Part shown: in pieces, positions 53,919-63,653 of the stretch
How positions within the stretch are numbered: position 1 is the stretch's first letter
How the letters are laid out: every line of letters starts with the position of its first letter
Assembly (NCBI GenBank): GCA_964514215.1
Contig: CAZEPW010000010.1
Span: 23,378-87,377 of the forward strand
From: CAYQUC01 sp964514215
Lineage (GTDB): Bacteria > Pseudomonadota > Gammaproteobacteria > UBA6429 > Thiohalophilaceae
Length of the DNA: 64,000 nt
Reading direction: 5' to 3'
Notes under the pieces: model-generated
What the model saw: the letters and a program-made list of their open reading frames with translations, nothing else
What the model was told of the DNA's origin: nothing
Databases searched by the model: none
Translations under genes and position numbers: made by a program

Positions 53919-54443
53919 TTATTTACTACTCTTTTTAGGTCCAATCACCATAACCATTTGGCGACCTTCCATTTTAGGATATTGTTCGACACTGCCGTAA
54001 TCGGCCAAGTCTTTTTCTACCCTTTTAAGAAGATCACGTCCTAATTCCTGGTGTGCCATCTCACGCCCGCGAAATCGCAGTGTGACTTTAGCTTTGTCCC
54101 CATTGTTTAGAAAACGAGTCAGGTTGCGTAGTTTTACCTGATAATCGCCTACTTCCGTCCCCGGACGAAACTTTACTTCTTTAATATGAATTTGTTTTTG
54201 CTTTTTCTTTGCAGCGTGTTTTCGCTTATTTTCTTCAAACACAAACTTGCCGTAATCCATAATCCGGCAAACTGGTGGTTTAGCATCTGGAGAAACTTCA
54301 ACTAAATCCATATCTGCTTCATCAGCACTATGTAGCGCATCAGCTCTCGATAAAATCCCCAGTTGATTTCCTTCACTATCAATGACTCGCAATTCACTCG
54401 ATATTATTTCTTCGTTCATGCGCGTTTTTTTCTCTGCAGCGAT
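53919..54443 (-). CDS. infC: Translation initiation factor IF-3, non-AUG (ATC) start
   Basis: A 174-residue IF-3 with N-domain (ELRVIDSEGNQLGILSRADA; DLVEVSPDAKPPVCRIMDYG) and C-domain (IKEVKFRPGTEVGDYQVKLRN in part; ITLRFRGREMAHQ-like TLRFRGREMAHQE). The first ATG is 54419, but homologs begin earlier. In frame, ATC at 54443 lies 9 bases after a perfect GGAGG (54457-54453), adding IAAEKKTR. An ATT lies directly against GGAGG and is too close. E. coli infC uses AUU; IF-3 discriminates against such codons, giving autoregulation, so the same control is expected here. Confidence 0.93.
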   Translation of the reverse strand: MAAEKKTRMNEEIISSELRVIDSEGNQLGILSRADALHSADEADMDLVEVSPDAKPPVCRIMDYGKFVFEENKRKHAAKKKQKQIHIKEVKFRPGTEVGDYQVKLRNLTRFLNNGDKAKVTLRFRGREMAHQELGRDLLKRVEKDLADYGSVEQYPKMEGRQMVMVIGPKKSSK

Positions 54444-54472
54444 AGTTTTAATCCTCCAAATTTTTAAATAAT

Positions 54473-56389
54473 CTAATTAATAAGGCCGCGGTGTACGACA
54501 TCATTTGTGAGTTTATCGATAAATTCCTCTAACGGAATCGCACCAAGATCATCACCACCTCGTACACGCACGGCCACTGTTGATTCTTCTACTTCCCTAT
54601 CGCCCACAACGAGCAGATACGGAATTTTTTGTAGCGTATGTTCGCGAATTTTAAAGCCAATTTTCTCATTTCTCAAGTCCGAATTCACTCTAAATCCTTT
54701 ATTTTTCAATGATTCGACGATTTTTTTGGCATATTCGGCTTGATTGTCCGTAATATTCAAAATAACGACCTGAATAGGAGCTAACCATACCGGAAATGCT
54801 CCTGCATGATGCTCTATTAAAATTCCAATAAAACGCTCCAATGAACCCAAAATTGCTCGATGTAACATTACCGGAACATGCTTAGATCCATCTTCTGAAA
54901 CATAATGAGCATCCAATCTACCCGGCATTGAGAAATCAACTTGAATAGTACCACACTGCCAAACTCGCTCCAAACAATCCCGTAATGAAAATTCAATTTT
55001 AGGACCATAAAATGCGCCTTCACCAGGTTGCAATTGCCATTCGATATTTTTATTATCTAATGCAATCTTTAAGGCTTCTTCCGCTTTATCCCAATCTTCA
55101 TCAGAACCAACTCGTTTTTCAGGCCGAGTAGATAATTTAATAATAATATCAGAAAACCCAAAATCGGCATAAACTGAATATAACAAATCGATAAAATTTG
55201 AAACCTCACCCTGAATTTGATCTTCAGTACAAAAGATATGAGCATCATCCTGAGTAAAAGCACGTACACGCATTAAACCATGTAAGGTTCCCGATTGCTC
55301 GTTTCGATGACATGAACCAAATTCGGCCATACGTAGAGGTAAATCACGATAGCTTTTTAATCCTTGGTTATATATCTGAATATGACATGGACAGTTCATC
55401 GGTTTAACAGCAAATTCACGGTTTTCAGAGTTTGTAGTAAACATATCTTCACGAAATTTTTCCCAGTGACCCGATTTTTCCCACAAAACTCTATCAACTA
55501 AATGTGGCGTATTCACCTCTTGATAATCATGTAAGCGCAATGTTTCTCTGATATAACTAGCCACTTGTTGATATACCACCCAACCATTGTTATGCCAAAA
55601 TACCATACCCGGAGCTTCTTCTTGAGTATGAAATAAATCCAACTTACGGCCAAGTTTTCGATGATCACGTTTTTCTGCTTCCTCTAAACGGTGTAAATAT
55701 TGTTTTAATTGCTTTTTATCCGGCCACGCAGTCCCATATACTCGTGTGAGCATTTCATTATTAGAGTCACCACGCCAGTACGCACCAGCTACTTTCATTA
55801 ACTTAAATGCTTTTAATTTACCCGTCGACGGCACATGAGGTCCGCGACATAAATCAATAAAATCACCTTGTTGATACAATGACAGTTCTTGCTCAGCAGG
55901 AATAGATTCAATGATCTCGGCTTTATAAACTTCACCAATACCCTTAAAGAATGTTACAGCCTCATCACGACTCATCACCTGACGTTCAACCGGTATGTTT
56001 TGTTTAACCAATTCAGTCATTTTCTTTTCAATTGTAACTAAATCGTCTTCAGTAAACCCTTTTTTATAAGCAAAATCATAATAAAAACCATTATTAATAA
56101 CGGGGCCAATTGTCACTTGAGCTTCTGGATATAATAATTTAACGGCTTGGGCAAGTAAATGCGCAGTAGAATGGCGAATGACTTCGATGCCATCCTCGTC
56201 TTTCTCTGTAATAATACCGAGTTCTACATTTTGCTCAATTAAATATGAGGTATCAACAATTTTTCCATTAACTTTCCCAGCTAAAGCTGCTTTAGCAAGG
56301 CCTGGACCAATATCTGCTGCAATGTCATGCACTGAAATAGCATTAGAGTAATCGCGCTGGGAACCGTCAGGTAGTGTAATAGTAGGCAT
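54473..56389 (-). CDS. thrS: Threonyl-tRNA synthetase
   Basis: A 638-residue class II synthetase. The N-terminal TGS domain starts MPTITLPDGSQRDYSNA; the editing domain contains RHSTAHLLAQAVK (HxxxH); catalytic motifs include MNCPCHIQIY (zinc Cys), RVRAFTQDDAHIFC and MLHRAILGSLERFIGILIEH (motif 3); the C-terminus is the anticodon-binding domain. A longer frame starts at 56431, but ATG 56389 has AGGGA 6 bases upstream and fits E. coli ThrS (642). It lies 29 bases before the infC start. E. coli ThrRS represses its own mRNA; the leader here was not resolved. Confidence 0.96.
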   Translation of the reverse strand: MPTITLPDGSQRDYSNAISVHDIAADIGPGLAKAALAGKVNGKIVDTSYLIEQNVELGIITEKDEDGIEVIRHSTAHLLAQAVKLLYPEAQVTIGPVINNGFYYDFAYKKGFTEDDLVTIEKKMTELVKQNIPVERQVMSRDEAVTFFKGIGEVYKAEIIESIPAEQELSLYQQGDFIDLCRGPHVPSTGKLKAFKLMKVAGAYWRGDSNNEMLTRVYGTAWPDKKQLKQYLHRLEEAEKRDHRKLGRKLDLFHTQEEAPGMVFWHNNGWVVYQQVASYIRETLRLHDYQEVNTPHLVDRVLWEKSGHWEKFREDMFTTNSENREFAVKPMNCPCHIQIYNQGLKSYRDLPLRMAEFGSCHRNEQSGTLHGLMRVRAFTQDDAHIFCTEDQIQGEVSNFIDLLYSVYADFGFSDIIIKLSTRPEKRVGSDEDWDKAEEALKIALDNKNIEWQLQPGEGAFYGPKIEFSLRDCLERVWQCGTIQVDFSMPGRLDAHYVSEDGSKHVPVMLHRAILGSLERFIGILIEHHAGAFPVWLAPIQVVILNITDNQAEYAKKIVESLKNKGFRVNSDLRNEKIGFKIREHTLQKIPYLLVVGDREVEESTVAVRVRGGDDLGAIPLEEFIDKLTNDVVHRGLIN

Positions 56390-56572
56390 TTTAGTCCCTG
56401 TTAACCAGTGGTGATCCAAACGAGAGACCACATGCAGGTTTAATATTTGAATTATTCGTTTGTAACGTTACTTTAACAGAAAACATAAATTAAACCAATT
56501 GTCGATTTAACCTTAATAGTTAAAAGTAGATTATTATCATTTTACAAACTTATCCTCTGTTGAAAACTAAAA

Positions 56573-57217
56573 TCAATAATGTTCTGGCAATTTCTCATTA
56601 ATAACAATTCGTCGATCCACATTGCTAATGTATCCACCAAAAGTAAGATCTTTTAATATTCGGGCAACCATTTCTCGAGATGCGCCTACTCTGTTAGCAA
56701 TATCTTGTTGTGTTAATTTATCTTTTATAACCAGCTTTTCGCCATCAGCTTCAGATAAACTAATTAAGGTTTTTGCAACTCTTCCATAAACATCCATAAG
56801 CGCCAAACTTCGAACATTGTCAGTTAAGTTTCGAATTCGTTGGGATAGAACTTTGATTAAACCAAGAGCTATTTTTGGATGCGATTCCAAAAATTTTTCA
56901 AACTCAACTTTAGCAACTATTTTAAAAATTGATTTTTCAGTTGTCATCACTGACGCTGAACGTTTAGAATTATCAATAAGCGCCATTTCACCAAAGTATT
57001 CCCCTGATTTATGATTATTAACTATAATTTCCTTACCATTTTCATCACTTAGGTAAACTTTTACTTTGCCAGACTCGATAAAATAAAGTGAATCTGTGCT
57101 ATCACCTTCATTAATGATAATAGTATTTTTAGGATATGTTCTCTTTGAAGCATGAACATGTAAATCAGATATAAGAGATTCATCTAAACCATCAAAAAAA
57201 GGGAAATCGGTTAACAT
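56573..57217 (-). CDS. CRP/FNR-family cyclic-nucleotide-responsive regulator
   Basis: A 214-residue regulator with a cyclic-nucleotide-binding domain (about 5-120), a dimer helix, and a helix-turn-helix (169-190, TQQDIANRVGASREMVARIL). The phosphate-binding cassette reads GEYFGEMALIDNSKRSASV, with E77 and R86-S87 at the places of E72 and R82-S83 of E. coli CRP, so cyclic nucleotide binding is plausible; no FNR-type Cys cluster is present. It is divergent from a nucleotide cyclase gene across 156 bases, which strongly suggests that the cyclase makes its ligand. No clear TGTGA half-sites were seen in that gap. Confidence 0.9.
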   Translation of the reverse strand: MLTDFPFFDGLDESLISDLHVHASKRTYPKNTIIINEGDSTDSLYFIESGKVKVYLSDENGKEIIVNNHKSGEYFGEMALIDNSKRSASVMTTEKSIFKIVAKVEFEKFLESHPKIALGLIKVLSQRIRNLTDNVRSLALMDVYGRVAKTLISLSEADGEKLVIKDKLTQQDIANRVGASREMVARILKDLTFGGYISNVDRRIVINEKLPEHY

Positions 57218-57373
57218 ATATAGCTACCTTCAAGATAATATGTAAATTATAATTATACTTAATTCTATATGATAGTAAATATTACATAAACACATAAATT
57301 GTCTAGCCGTTTTTAATAAACCCTTGTTAAATCAAATAAATTTTAGCAATGAAAATACAATAAATACACTAAA

Positions 57374-59623
57374 ATGCAATCAATTTATAAATCTACAGCT
57401 TTAGGAATTATTGTAGCCATTATCGGAGTGTTGAGTTTTTGGGCTGCTCCAGGCTATGACATTGAAGAAAATTTCGGATTGCAGCTTTTATTTACGGTTC
57501 GAGGTAATCGAACAGCCCCAGATAATATCGTTATTATTGCGATTGATAAAATTGCATCAGATTACTTTCAACTTCCAAATTCAGCGGCTAAATGGCCAAG
57601 AAAAATACACGCAGAATTAATTGAACTTCTATATTCAAAACAGACATCCGTAATTGCTATCGATATATTTTTCAAAGAAGCTAAAAATACAACAACAGAT
57701 CAGTTACTCGCCAATGCCATTAAAAAATCAAATAATGTCGTTTTATTTACCCAACTAAAACGTGAGCTTTTAAATCAATATGGAACAACCCCAAAAACCC
57801 AAGCTGCTGAATTATTTAACATTGAACGATTAGTTTATCCAACAGCAATAATTGCTGATGCCCCAAAAGCCTTAGCGCCATTTGCATTACCTAAATATCC
57901 CGCTAAAGTGTCAAAATTTTGGTTATTTCGAGTTCCTGCAGGCGAAATAGCAACAATGCCGGTTGTGGCATTGCAGCTACAATTAATTAAACAACAAAAT
58001 TTCTTCTTCAATTTAAACTTACTTGAAAAAGAGCACAACATTAAATTTCCCATATTAAATTTAAAAAAATCTAACCAACCTATTAGTCTTTTTATTTCAG
58101 AGATGAATGATTGGAGTAAAAAAAATAAAACAATTATAAAAACAATAATTTCAAAAATAAAAAACGAGAAATACGATTTTAATTATAGTAATCAAGACAA
58201 AAAATCATTGTTACAGTTTTTCAATCTATACGGTAATAATCAACGCCATTTAAATTTTTTTGGTCCTCCACGTTCTATAAAAACTTTAACCTATGATGCT
58301 GTACTAAACAACAAATTACCTAACAATTTTTCATTTAAAGATAAAGTGATATTTATTGGATTTTCTGAACGAATTCAACCTGAACAAATAGATAACTTTA
58401 ATACAGTATTTTCACAAAAAAATGGCGTAGATTTAAGTGGCGTAGAAATAGCAGCGACTGCATTTAGTAATTTATATGATATTAATAGCATTACAACATT
58501 AAATCACTTTAAATACTTATTATTAATTTCAACATTTGGGTTTTTAGTCGCTTTCACGGCAAGATCATTGACCGGAATTTATTCTATATTAGCATTAACT
58601 GGAATGGGATTAAGCTATTTTGCAATTAGTTATTATTTATTTAATAATTTAAGCATATGGTTACCAATTATAATCCCACTATTTTTACTAATTCCCTTAT
58701 CCTTATTCAGTTCCATAGGGTGGCAATTTTTTGAAACCAATAAAGAACGAAATCATATTAGAAAAGCCTTTGGGTTTTATTTACCAGATACAGTTGTTAA
58801 TGAACTCGCAAAGAAAAAAATAATTGTTCAAAGCAGTCATAATTTAATGTATGGAACATGCATGGCGACGGATGCAGAACAATACACATCTTTATCAGAG
58901 AATCTGAATCCTAAAGCACTAAGTGAGTTAGTGAATAAATATTATGAAATACTATTTAAGCCTGTACGTGCAAACCAGGGAATTATATCGGATGTAGTTG
59001 GTGATGCTATGTTAGCAATTTGGACCGATTACACCCCTGATTTAACCCTTAAACAAAACGCATGTTACTCATCATTACAAATCCAACAAGAACTAAAAAA
59101 TTTACAACAAGAACATAAAAAATACGCCTTAGTAACAAGAATAGGGTTACATTCAGGAGATATCGTTATTGGCAATATTGGAGCTATGGATCATTACGAA
59201 TATCGTGCTGTAGGTGATATTGTTAATACAACAAGTCGAATTCAAGGACTAAATAAATATTTAAAAACGCAAATTATTGCAACACACGATACTATACGAG
59301 ACATACCTAATTTAATAATACGAGAATTAGGAGATTTCAAACTTGTAGGAAAATCCAAAGATATTAACTTATATGAAATTATAAATTTTAAAACTAACTC
59401 CACTCCAGAAATTGAACTTCTTAATACTTATTTTAAAACAGCACTTACTGAATTTAAAAAAGGTAATGTGAATCAATCATTACAAAAATTTAATACTTTA
59501 CTTAAAGACTTTCCAACGGATGGCCCTAGCCTATTTTATAAAAACTACTGTGAAAACATTATAAACAACAACACTTATGTTAAATCGACATGGACTAGTA
59601 TCGTTAATATGAAAGAAAAATAA
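57374..59623 (+). CDS. CHASE2-domain class III nucleotide cyclase
   Basis: A 749-residue membrane protein. An N-terminal helix (about 7-27) leads to a periplasmic CHASE2 sensor domain (about 30-370; RTAPDNIVIIAIDKIASDYF, VIAIDIFFKEA, KDKVIFIGFSE), followed by three helices (about 378-450) and a class III cyclase domain (about 490-660). Metal Asp residues are D500 (MATDAEQYT) and D544 (VVGDAMLAIW); N618 and R622 (VNTTSR) are the transition-state pair. The substrate-selecting positions hold D540 and R611 instead of Lys and Asp/Thr, so ATP versus GTP preference is uncertain, though CHASE2 cyclases are usually called adenylate cyclases. A C-terminal tail of about 80 residues looks TPR-like. Confidence 0.9.
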   Translation: MQSIYKSTALGIIVAIIGVLSFWAAPGYDIEENFGLQLLFTVRGNRTAPDNIVIIAIDKIASDYFQLPNSAAKWPRKIHAELIELLYSKQTSVIAIDIFFKEAKNTTTDQLLANAIKKSNNVVLFTQLKRELLNQYGTTPKTQAAELFNIERLVYPTAIIADAPKALAPFALPKYPAKVSKFWLFRVPAGEIATMPVVALQLQLIKQQNFFFNLNLLEKEHNIKFPILNLKKSNQPISLFISEMNDWSKKNKTIIKTIISKIKNEKYDFNYSNQDKKSLLQFFNLYGNNQRHLNFFGPPRSIKTLTYDAVLNNKLPNNFSFKDKVIFIGFSERIQPEQIDNFNTVFSQKNGVDLSGVEIAATAFSNLYDINSITTLNHFKYLLLISTFGFLVAFTARSLTGIYSILALTGMGLSYFAISYYLFNNLSIWLPIIIPLFLLIPLSLFSSIGWQFFETNKERNHIRKAFGFYLPDTVVNELAKKKIIVQSSHNLMYGTCMATDAEQYTSLSENLNPKALSELVNKYYEILFKPVRANQGIISDVVGDAMLAIWTDYTPDLTLKQNACYSSLQIQQELKNLQQEHKKYALVTRIGLHSGDIVIGNIGAMDHYEYRAVGDIVNTTSRIQGLNKYLKTQIIATHDTIRDIPNLIIRELGDFKLVGKSKDINLYEIINFKTNSTPEIELLNTYFKTALTEFKKGNVNQSLQKFNTLLKDFPTDGPSLFYKNYCENIINNNTYVKSTWTSIVNMKEK

Positions 59624-59779
59624 ATTAAACACCAACCTTTAGGTAATCACCTTACTATTTGTAAATAAATTATATTTATTACTATACCTTGAGTTTCTGA
59701 GTAATCGGGTTCATTATCAAACAAAAAAACAAATTAATACAATTATAATAATAAAAAGCGAATACGGAGGAGTCCGGTA

Positions 59780-62700
59780 ATGACGCGGACAAATGTTTTT
59801 AAAAAATTAATCGCCCTATCACTACTACTAACATTATTATCGATAAATTTACATATCAGTGCAGAAGAATGTTCTCCCTGGGTTGCTAAAGCAATCTCAA
59901 TTCAAGGTGATGTGGAAAAACGTTTGTCAACTAATAAATTATTGGGGCAATGGGTACCTATAAAACGTAATAATAAATTATGTGCAGGTGAAATTATCCG
60001 TGTAAAACAAAATAGCCGAGCCGCGCTTATATTAAGAAACGATACTATTTTAAGGTTAAATCAAAATACCACGATTACACTTTCAAGTTTCAATGATGAA
60101 CAATCATATTGGGTTAATCTTGAAAAAGGCATTGCACATTTTATTGCTCGAATTAAACAATCATTCAAAGTTGTAACACCATTTGTTAATGCTGCTGTTG
60201 AGGGCACAGAGTTTGTTATTACTGTTAATTCAACTCAATCTGAAGTTATTGTTTTTGAAGGTATAGTAAAAGCAAGTAATAAATTAGGTGAAGTGAAATT
60301 ACTTAAAGGGCAAACTGCAGTTGCAACTAGAAACACAGCTCCGTCAGTCATAATTAAAGTAAATCCTCGAGATGCTGTACAATGGTCATTGTATTACCCT
60401 GCAATTATTAACTACAAAAATATTCAATTTAAAAACATTAAATTGAATAATAAAACTAAAATTATTATAAAACAATCCATTACAGCTATTCAAAAAGGTA
60501 AAATTAATCTTGCAATTTCACTAATTGAAACAATTCCATCGATATCCACTCATATTGAATTATTAATTTATAAAACGGCTCTCTATTTGTCTATTGGCAG
60601 AATCAATAGTGCTTACGCACTTACTCAATTTATACTACAATTGCAGGCAAATAACCCTCAAGCAATAGCGCTTCAATCAATAATTGCAACAGTTCAAAAC
60701 AAAAAAATTAAGGCAATAGCACTTGCCAAACAAGCTGCTATTCATGCACCGAATGATTATGAACCAGCATTAGCCCTATCCTACGCTTACCAAAGTCAGT
60801 TTGACATAAAAAATGCACTATCAAGCATTAAACTGTCACTAGAAAATAATAAAAATAATGCCTTACTATGGTCACGCTTATCAGAATTATATTTAATGAC
60901 TGGTGATGTAAGTAATGCATTAAACTCAGCGAAAGAAGCTATGATATCAAATCCAAACATATCCAGAACACACATCACACTAGGATTTGCCTATTTATCA
61001 CAGAACAAAATAAATAAAGCACAACAAGCATTTGAAGAAGCAATCGAAATTGATGATACTGATCCACTATCTCATCTTGGACTTGGCCTTGCTATAATCC
61101 GCCAAGGTAATTTATTAAATGGCCGACAACAAATAGAATTCGCAGCAACACTTGATCCTAATAATGCATTAATCCGTAGTTATTTAGGTAAAGCATATAA
61201 TGAAGAAAAACGACATAAACTAGCATCAGTGCAATTCGATATGGCCAAAATGTTAGATCCTAAAGATCCAACCGCTTTTTTATATGATGCTATTTTAAAA
61301 CAAAACCTTAATAATCCTGTAACAGCTTTAGAAAATCTACAAAAGGCTAATGCTATTAATAAAAATAGAGCTGTTTTCCGCTCTAAACTTCTTTTAAAAC
61401 AGGATGATGCATCTAGCAATGTAAGTCAGGCACAGATATATAAAGATCTAGGATATAATCAACTTGCATTAAATCAAGGTTGGAAATCCTTAAACCGAGA
61501 TCAAGCGAATCATTCAGCCCATCGATTTTTAGCAGATACATATGCATTAACACCCCGCCATGAAATTGGAAGATTATCAGAATTATTACAATCTCAACTC
61601 TGGCAACCTCTCACACTAACACAGATACAACCGCAATTAGTTGAAAGTGGGATAGGTATAATTGAAGAGTATGGGCCATCTAAAAGTAATTATAATGAAT
61701 ACACTTCTCTTTTCACTAGAAATCAAAATAAAGTTAAAGCCAATATGCTTCTCGGTGGGAATAAGACAATATCAAATGATCTAGTTTTATCTGGATTGTA
61801 TAATTCCATAGCATACAGCTTGGGTCAATACCATTATGAGACTGATGGATTTAGAAAGAATAATGATCAAAAACAAGATGCTACTAATATTTTCCTACAA
61901 TACAGTATTAATCCAAACACAACTATTCAGTTTGAATACAGTGATTTTAATGGTTTTAATGGAGATTTGGCTTTACGAGCAGATCCTAAAGAGTTTTCTA
62001 CAGACCTTCGTGAAGTTAAAGACATACAAAGTTATAAATTTGGATTGAGACATGATATTAATAATAATTCGAAAATTATATTCTCATACATAACAAAGGA
62101 TAGTAAAGAATCTCAATATAATAAACCCCTATCAAATTTATCAACTAACTTAAAAATAAAAGAAAAACCTTATAATGCTGAAATTCAGTATTTATTTCAA
62201 ACCAAAAAAAACCAATATCTTTTTGGTATTGGTGATTATCAGTCTAAAAATGATAGATTGTTAACTACAAAAATTGATTTAGGGTTCCCTGTTGGGATAG
62301 TAACAACTCCGATACCATCATCTTTTACAAATTTCCATTCCAATCAATACATATATTCAAATTTAGCAGCGTCAGATAACTTAAATTGGACCATAGGTTT
62401 AAGTCATGACGTATTTGATGGGAGTATAACAAAAAAAGATATTATAAACCCCAAGTTAGGTGTTACGTGGAGCGCTAATACCAATATAAACTTTAGGTTT
62501 GCTGCATTTCAAGTTTTAAAAAGAGACATAGTATCAAATCAAACAATAGAACCGACACATGTTGCCGGCTTCAATCAATTTTTTGATGATGATAGTGGTG
62601 CTATAAGCAATAGAGTTGGTGCAGCAGTTGATATTGAATTTAATTCTTCACTTAATAGTGGTATTGAATTATCAAAAAGAAAAATCGACCATCCCTATAT

Positions 62701-63169
62701 TGTATCAAGTCAATCTCTAACGACAAAATGGACCGAAGTTTTATATCGAGTTTATCAGTATTGGACTATCAATAATTTTCTAAGTAGCAGTATTGAATAC
62801 AGTTATGAACAACTGGATTATGGTCTTAACGATGCTAAAAATGGAGCTCGAAAAATTACAACTCAAAAAATCCCAATATCTTTAAACTACTTTCATCCTA
62901 ATGGCTTAGGACTTAAAACAACAGCTGTATACTTAGATCAAAAAAGCTCTCTATTTAATTCGGTAACGAATATAACTCAAAAATTAAATTCAGACAATTT
63001 GCTTGTTAATCTCGAGTTAAATTATCGACTTTATCGATTATCAGGAATATTAACTTTAGGAGTAAGTAATGTTTTTGATACAAAAGTTAGCTTTCAGGAA
63101 CCGGACCCTAAAAATCCACAATATTATCCAGAACAATATGTTTATTCACGTGTTTCAATAAATTTTTAA
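59780..63169 (+). CDS. FecR-TPR-outer-membrane barrel fusion protein
   Basis: A 1129-residue secreted protein. A signal peptide (about 10-29, LIALSLLLTLLSINLHISAE) is followed by a FecR-like domain (about 60-170; IRVKQNSRAALILRNDTILRL, and FVNAAVEGTEFVI), then about eight or more TPR units (about 225-560; SRTHITLGFAYLSQNKINKAQQAFEEAI is typical, quoted in part), and from about 640 many alternating strands ending in Phe (RVSINF), the signature of an outer-membrane beta-barrel. GGAGGAG 8 bases before the ATG is a strong ribosome site. FecR/TPR proteins beside CHASE2 cyclases recur in proteobacteria; their role is not established. Confidence 0.8.
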   Translation: MTRTNVFKKLIALSLLLTLLSINLHISAEECSPWVAKAISIQGDVEKRLSTNKLLGQWVPIKRNNKLCAGEIIRVKQNSRAALILRNDTILRLNQNTTITLSSFNDEQSYWVNLEKGIAHFIARIKQSFKVVTPFVNAAVEGTEFVITVNSTQSEVIVFEGIVKASNKLGEVKLLKGQTAVATRNTAPSVIIKVNPRDAVQWSLYYPAIINYKNIQFKNIKLNNKTKIIIKQSITAIQKGKINLAISLIETIPSISTHIELLIYKTALYLSIGRINSAYALTQFILQLQANNPQAIALQSIIATVQNKKIKAIALAKQAAIHAPNDYEPALALSYAYQSQFDIKNALSSIKLSLENNKNNALLWSRLSELYLMTGDVSNALNSAKEAMISNPNISRTHITLGFAYLSQNKINKAQQAFEEAIEIDDTDPLSHLGLGLAIIRQGNLLNGRQQIEFAATLDPNNALIRSYLGKAYNEEKRHKLASVQFDMAKMLDPKDPTAFLYDAILKQNLNNPVTALENLQKANAINKNRAVFRSKLLLKQDDASSNVSQAQIYKDLGYNQLALNQGWKSLNRDQANHSAHRFLADTYALTPRHEIGRLSELLQSQLWQPLTLTQIQPQLVESGIGIIEEYGPSKSNYNEYTSLFTRNQNKVKANMLLGGNKTISNDLVLSGLYNSIAYSLGQYHYETDGFRKNNDQKQDATNIFLQYSINPNTTIQFEYSDFNGFNGDLALRADPKEFSTDLREVKDIQSYKFGLRHDINNNSKIIFSYITKDSKESQYNKPLSNLSTNLKIKEKPYNAEIQYLFQTKKNQYLFGIGDYQSKNDRLLTTKIDLGFPVGIVTTPIPSSFTNFHSNQYIYSNLAASDNLNWTIGLSHDVFDGSITKKDIINPKLGVTWSANTNINFRFAAFQVLKRDIVSNQTIEPTHVAGFNQFFDDDSGAISNRVGAAVDIEFNSSLNSGIELSKRKIDHPYIVSSQSLTTKWTEVLYRVYQYWTINNFLSSSIEYSYEQLDYGLNDAKNGARKITTQKIPISLNYFHPNGLGLKTTAVYLDQKSSLFNSVTNITQKLNSDNLLVNLELNYRLYRLSGILTLGVSNVFDTKVSFQEPDPKNPQYYPEQYVYSRVSINF

Positions 63170-63191
63170 TTAAACAAAAAAGGAGAATAAA

Positions 63192-63551
63192 ATGTCGTCA
63201 ATAAAAACAAAAAATGTACTTTTACCTTGGGGCTTAGTTACGATACTAACCATTATGATTCTTTTCTTAATAATACGTGATATTAATGCAAAGGCTAGAG
63301 ATGTAACATATTTACCCCCTATGAATATAGTCTTAACGAAGGATGGTAAATTAATTATAAAAGATTCAAACGGAAAAAGAGTCAAGCCAATTCCAAATAA
63401 AGAATATTATCCAAACACTAAAATCAAAGCCTTAGTAAAAGTACAAACACTTACAATTATGGAGTTTATAGGTTCGCATTATTATGATCTAGAATTTCAT
63501 GGAGAAACTTATCACATTCCATTACCTCCACCTCATCCTCCTTTACCATAA
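63192..63551 (+). CDS. Small single-span membrane protein, unknown function
   Basis: A 119-residue protein with one N-terminal helix (about 12-30, PWGLVTILTIMILFLII) and a probable periplasmic part (LTKDGKLIIKDSNGKRV, then ALVKVQTLTIMEFIGSHYYDL) that ends in a His/Pro-rich tail LPPPHPPLP. No family is recognised. It starts 22 bases after the FecR-TPR gene with AAAAGGAG as ribosome site, and a strong terminator follows it, so it is the last gene of the cyclase operon or of the FecR pair. It may be an accessory of the barrel protein. Confidence 0.7.
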   Translation: MSSIKTKNVLLPWGLVTILTIMILFLIIRDINAKARDVTYLPPMNIVLTKDGKLIIKDSNGKRVKPIPNKEYYPNTKIKALVKVQTLTIMEFIGSHYYDLEFHGETYHIPLPPPHPPLP

Positions 63552-63559
63552 TTAATAAG

Positions 63560-63593
63560 ACCAAGATGGTTTATAACTACTATCTTGGTTTTT
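63560..63593 (+). terminator. Intrinsic terminator after the FecR/cyclase genes
   Basis: ACCAAGAT (63560-63567) pairs with ATCTTGGT (63582-63589) and TTTTT follows (63589-63593). It is 8 bases after the small membrane protein stop and closes the plus-strand unit. Confidence 0.85.
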
Positions 63594-63653
63594 ATATTAT
63601 AAATGTAATTTGGCCGGGGTTTGTTCGTAAGCGGATAATTACCACCATGTTGA

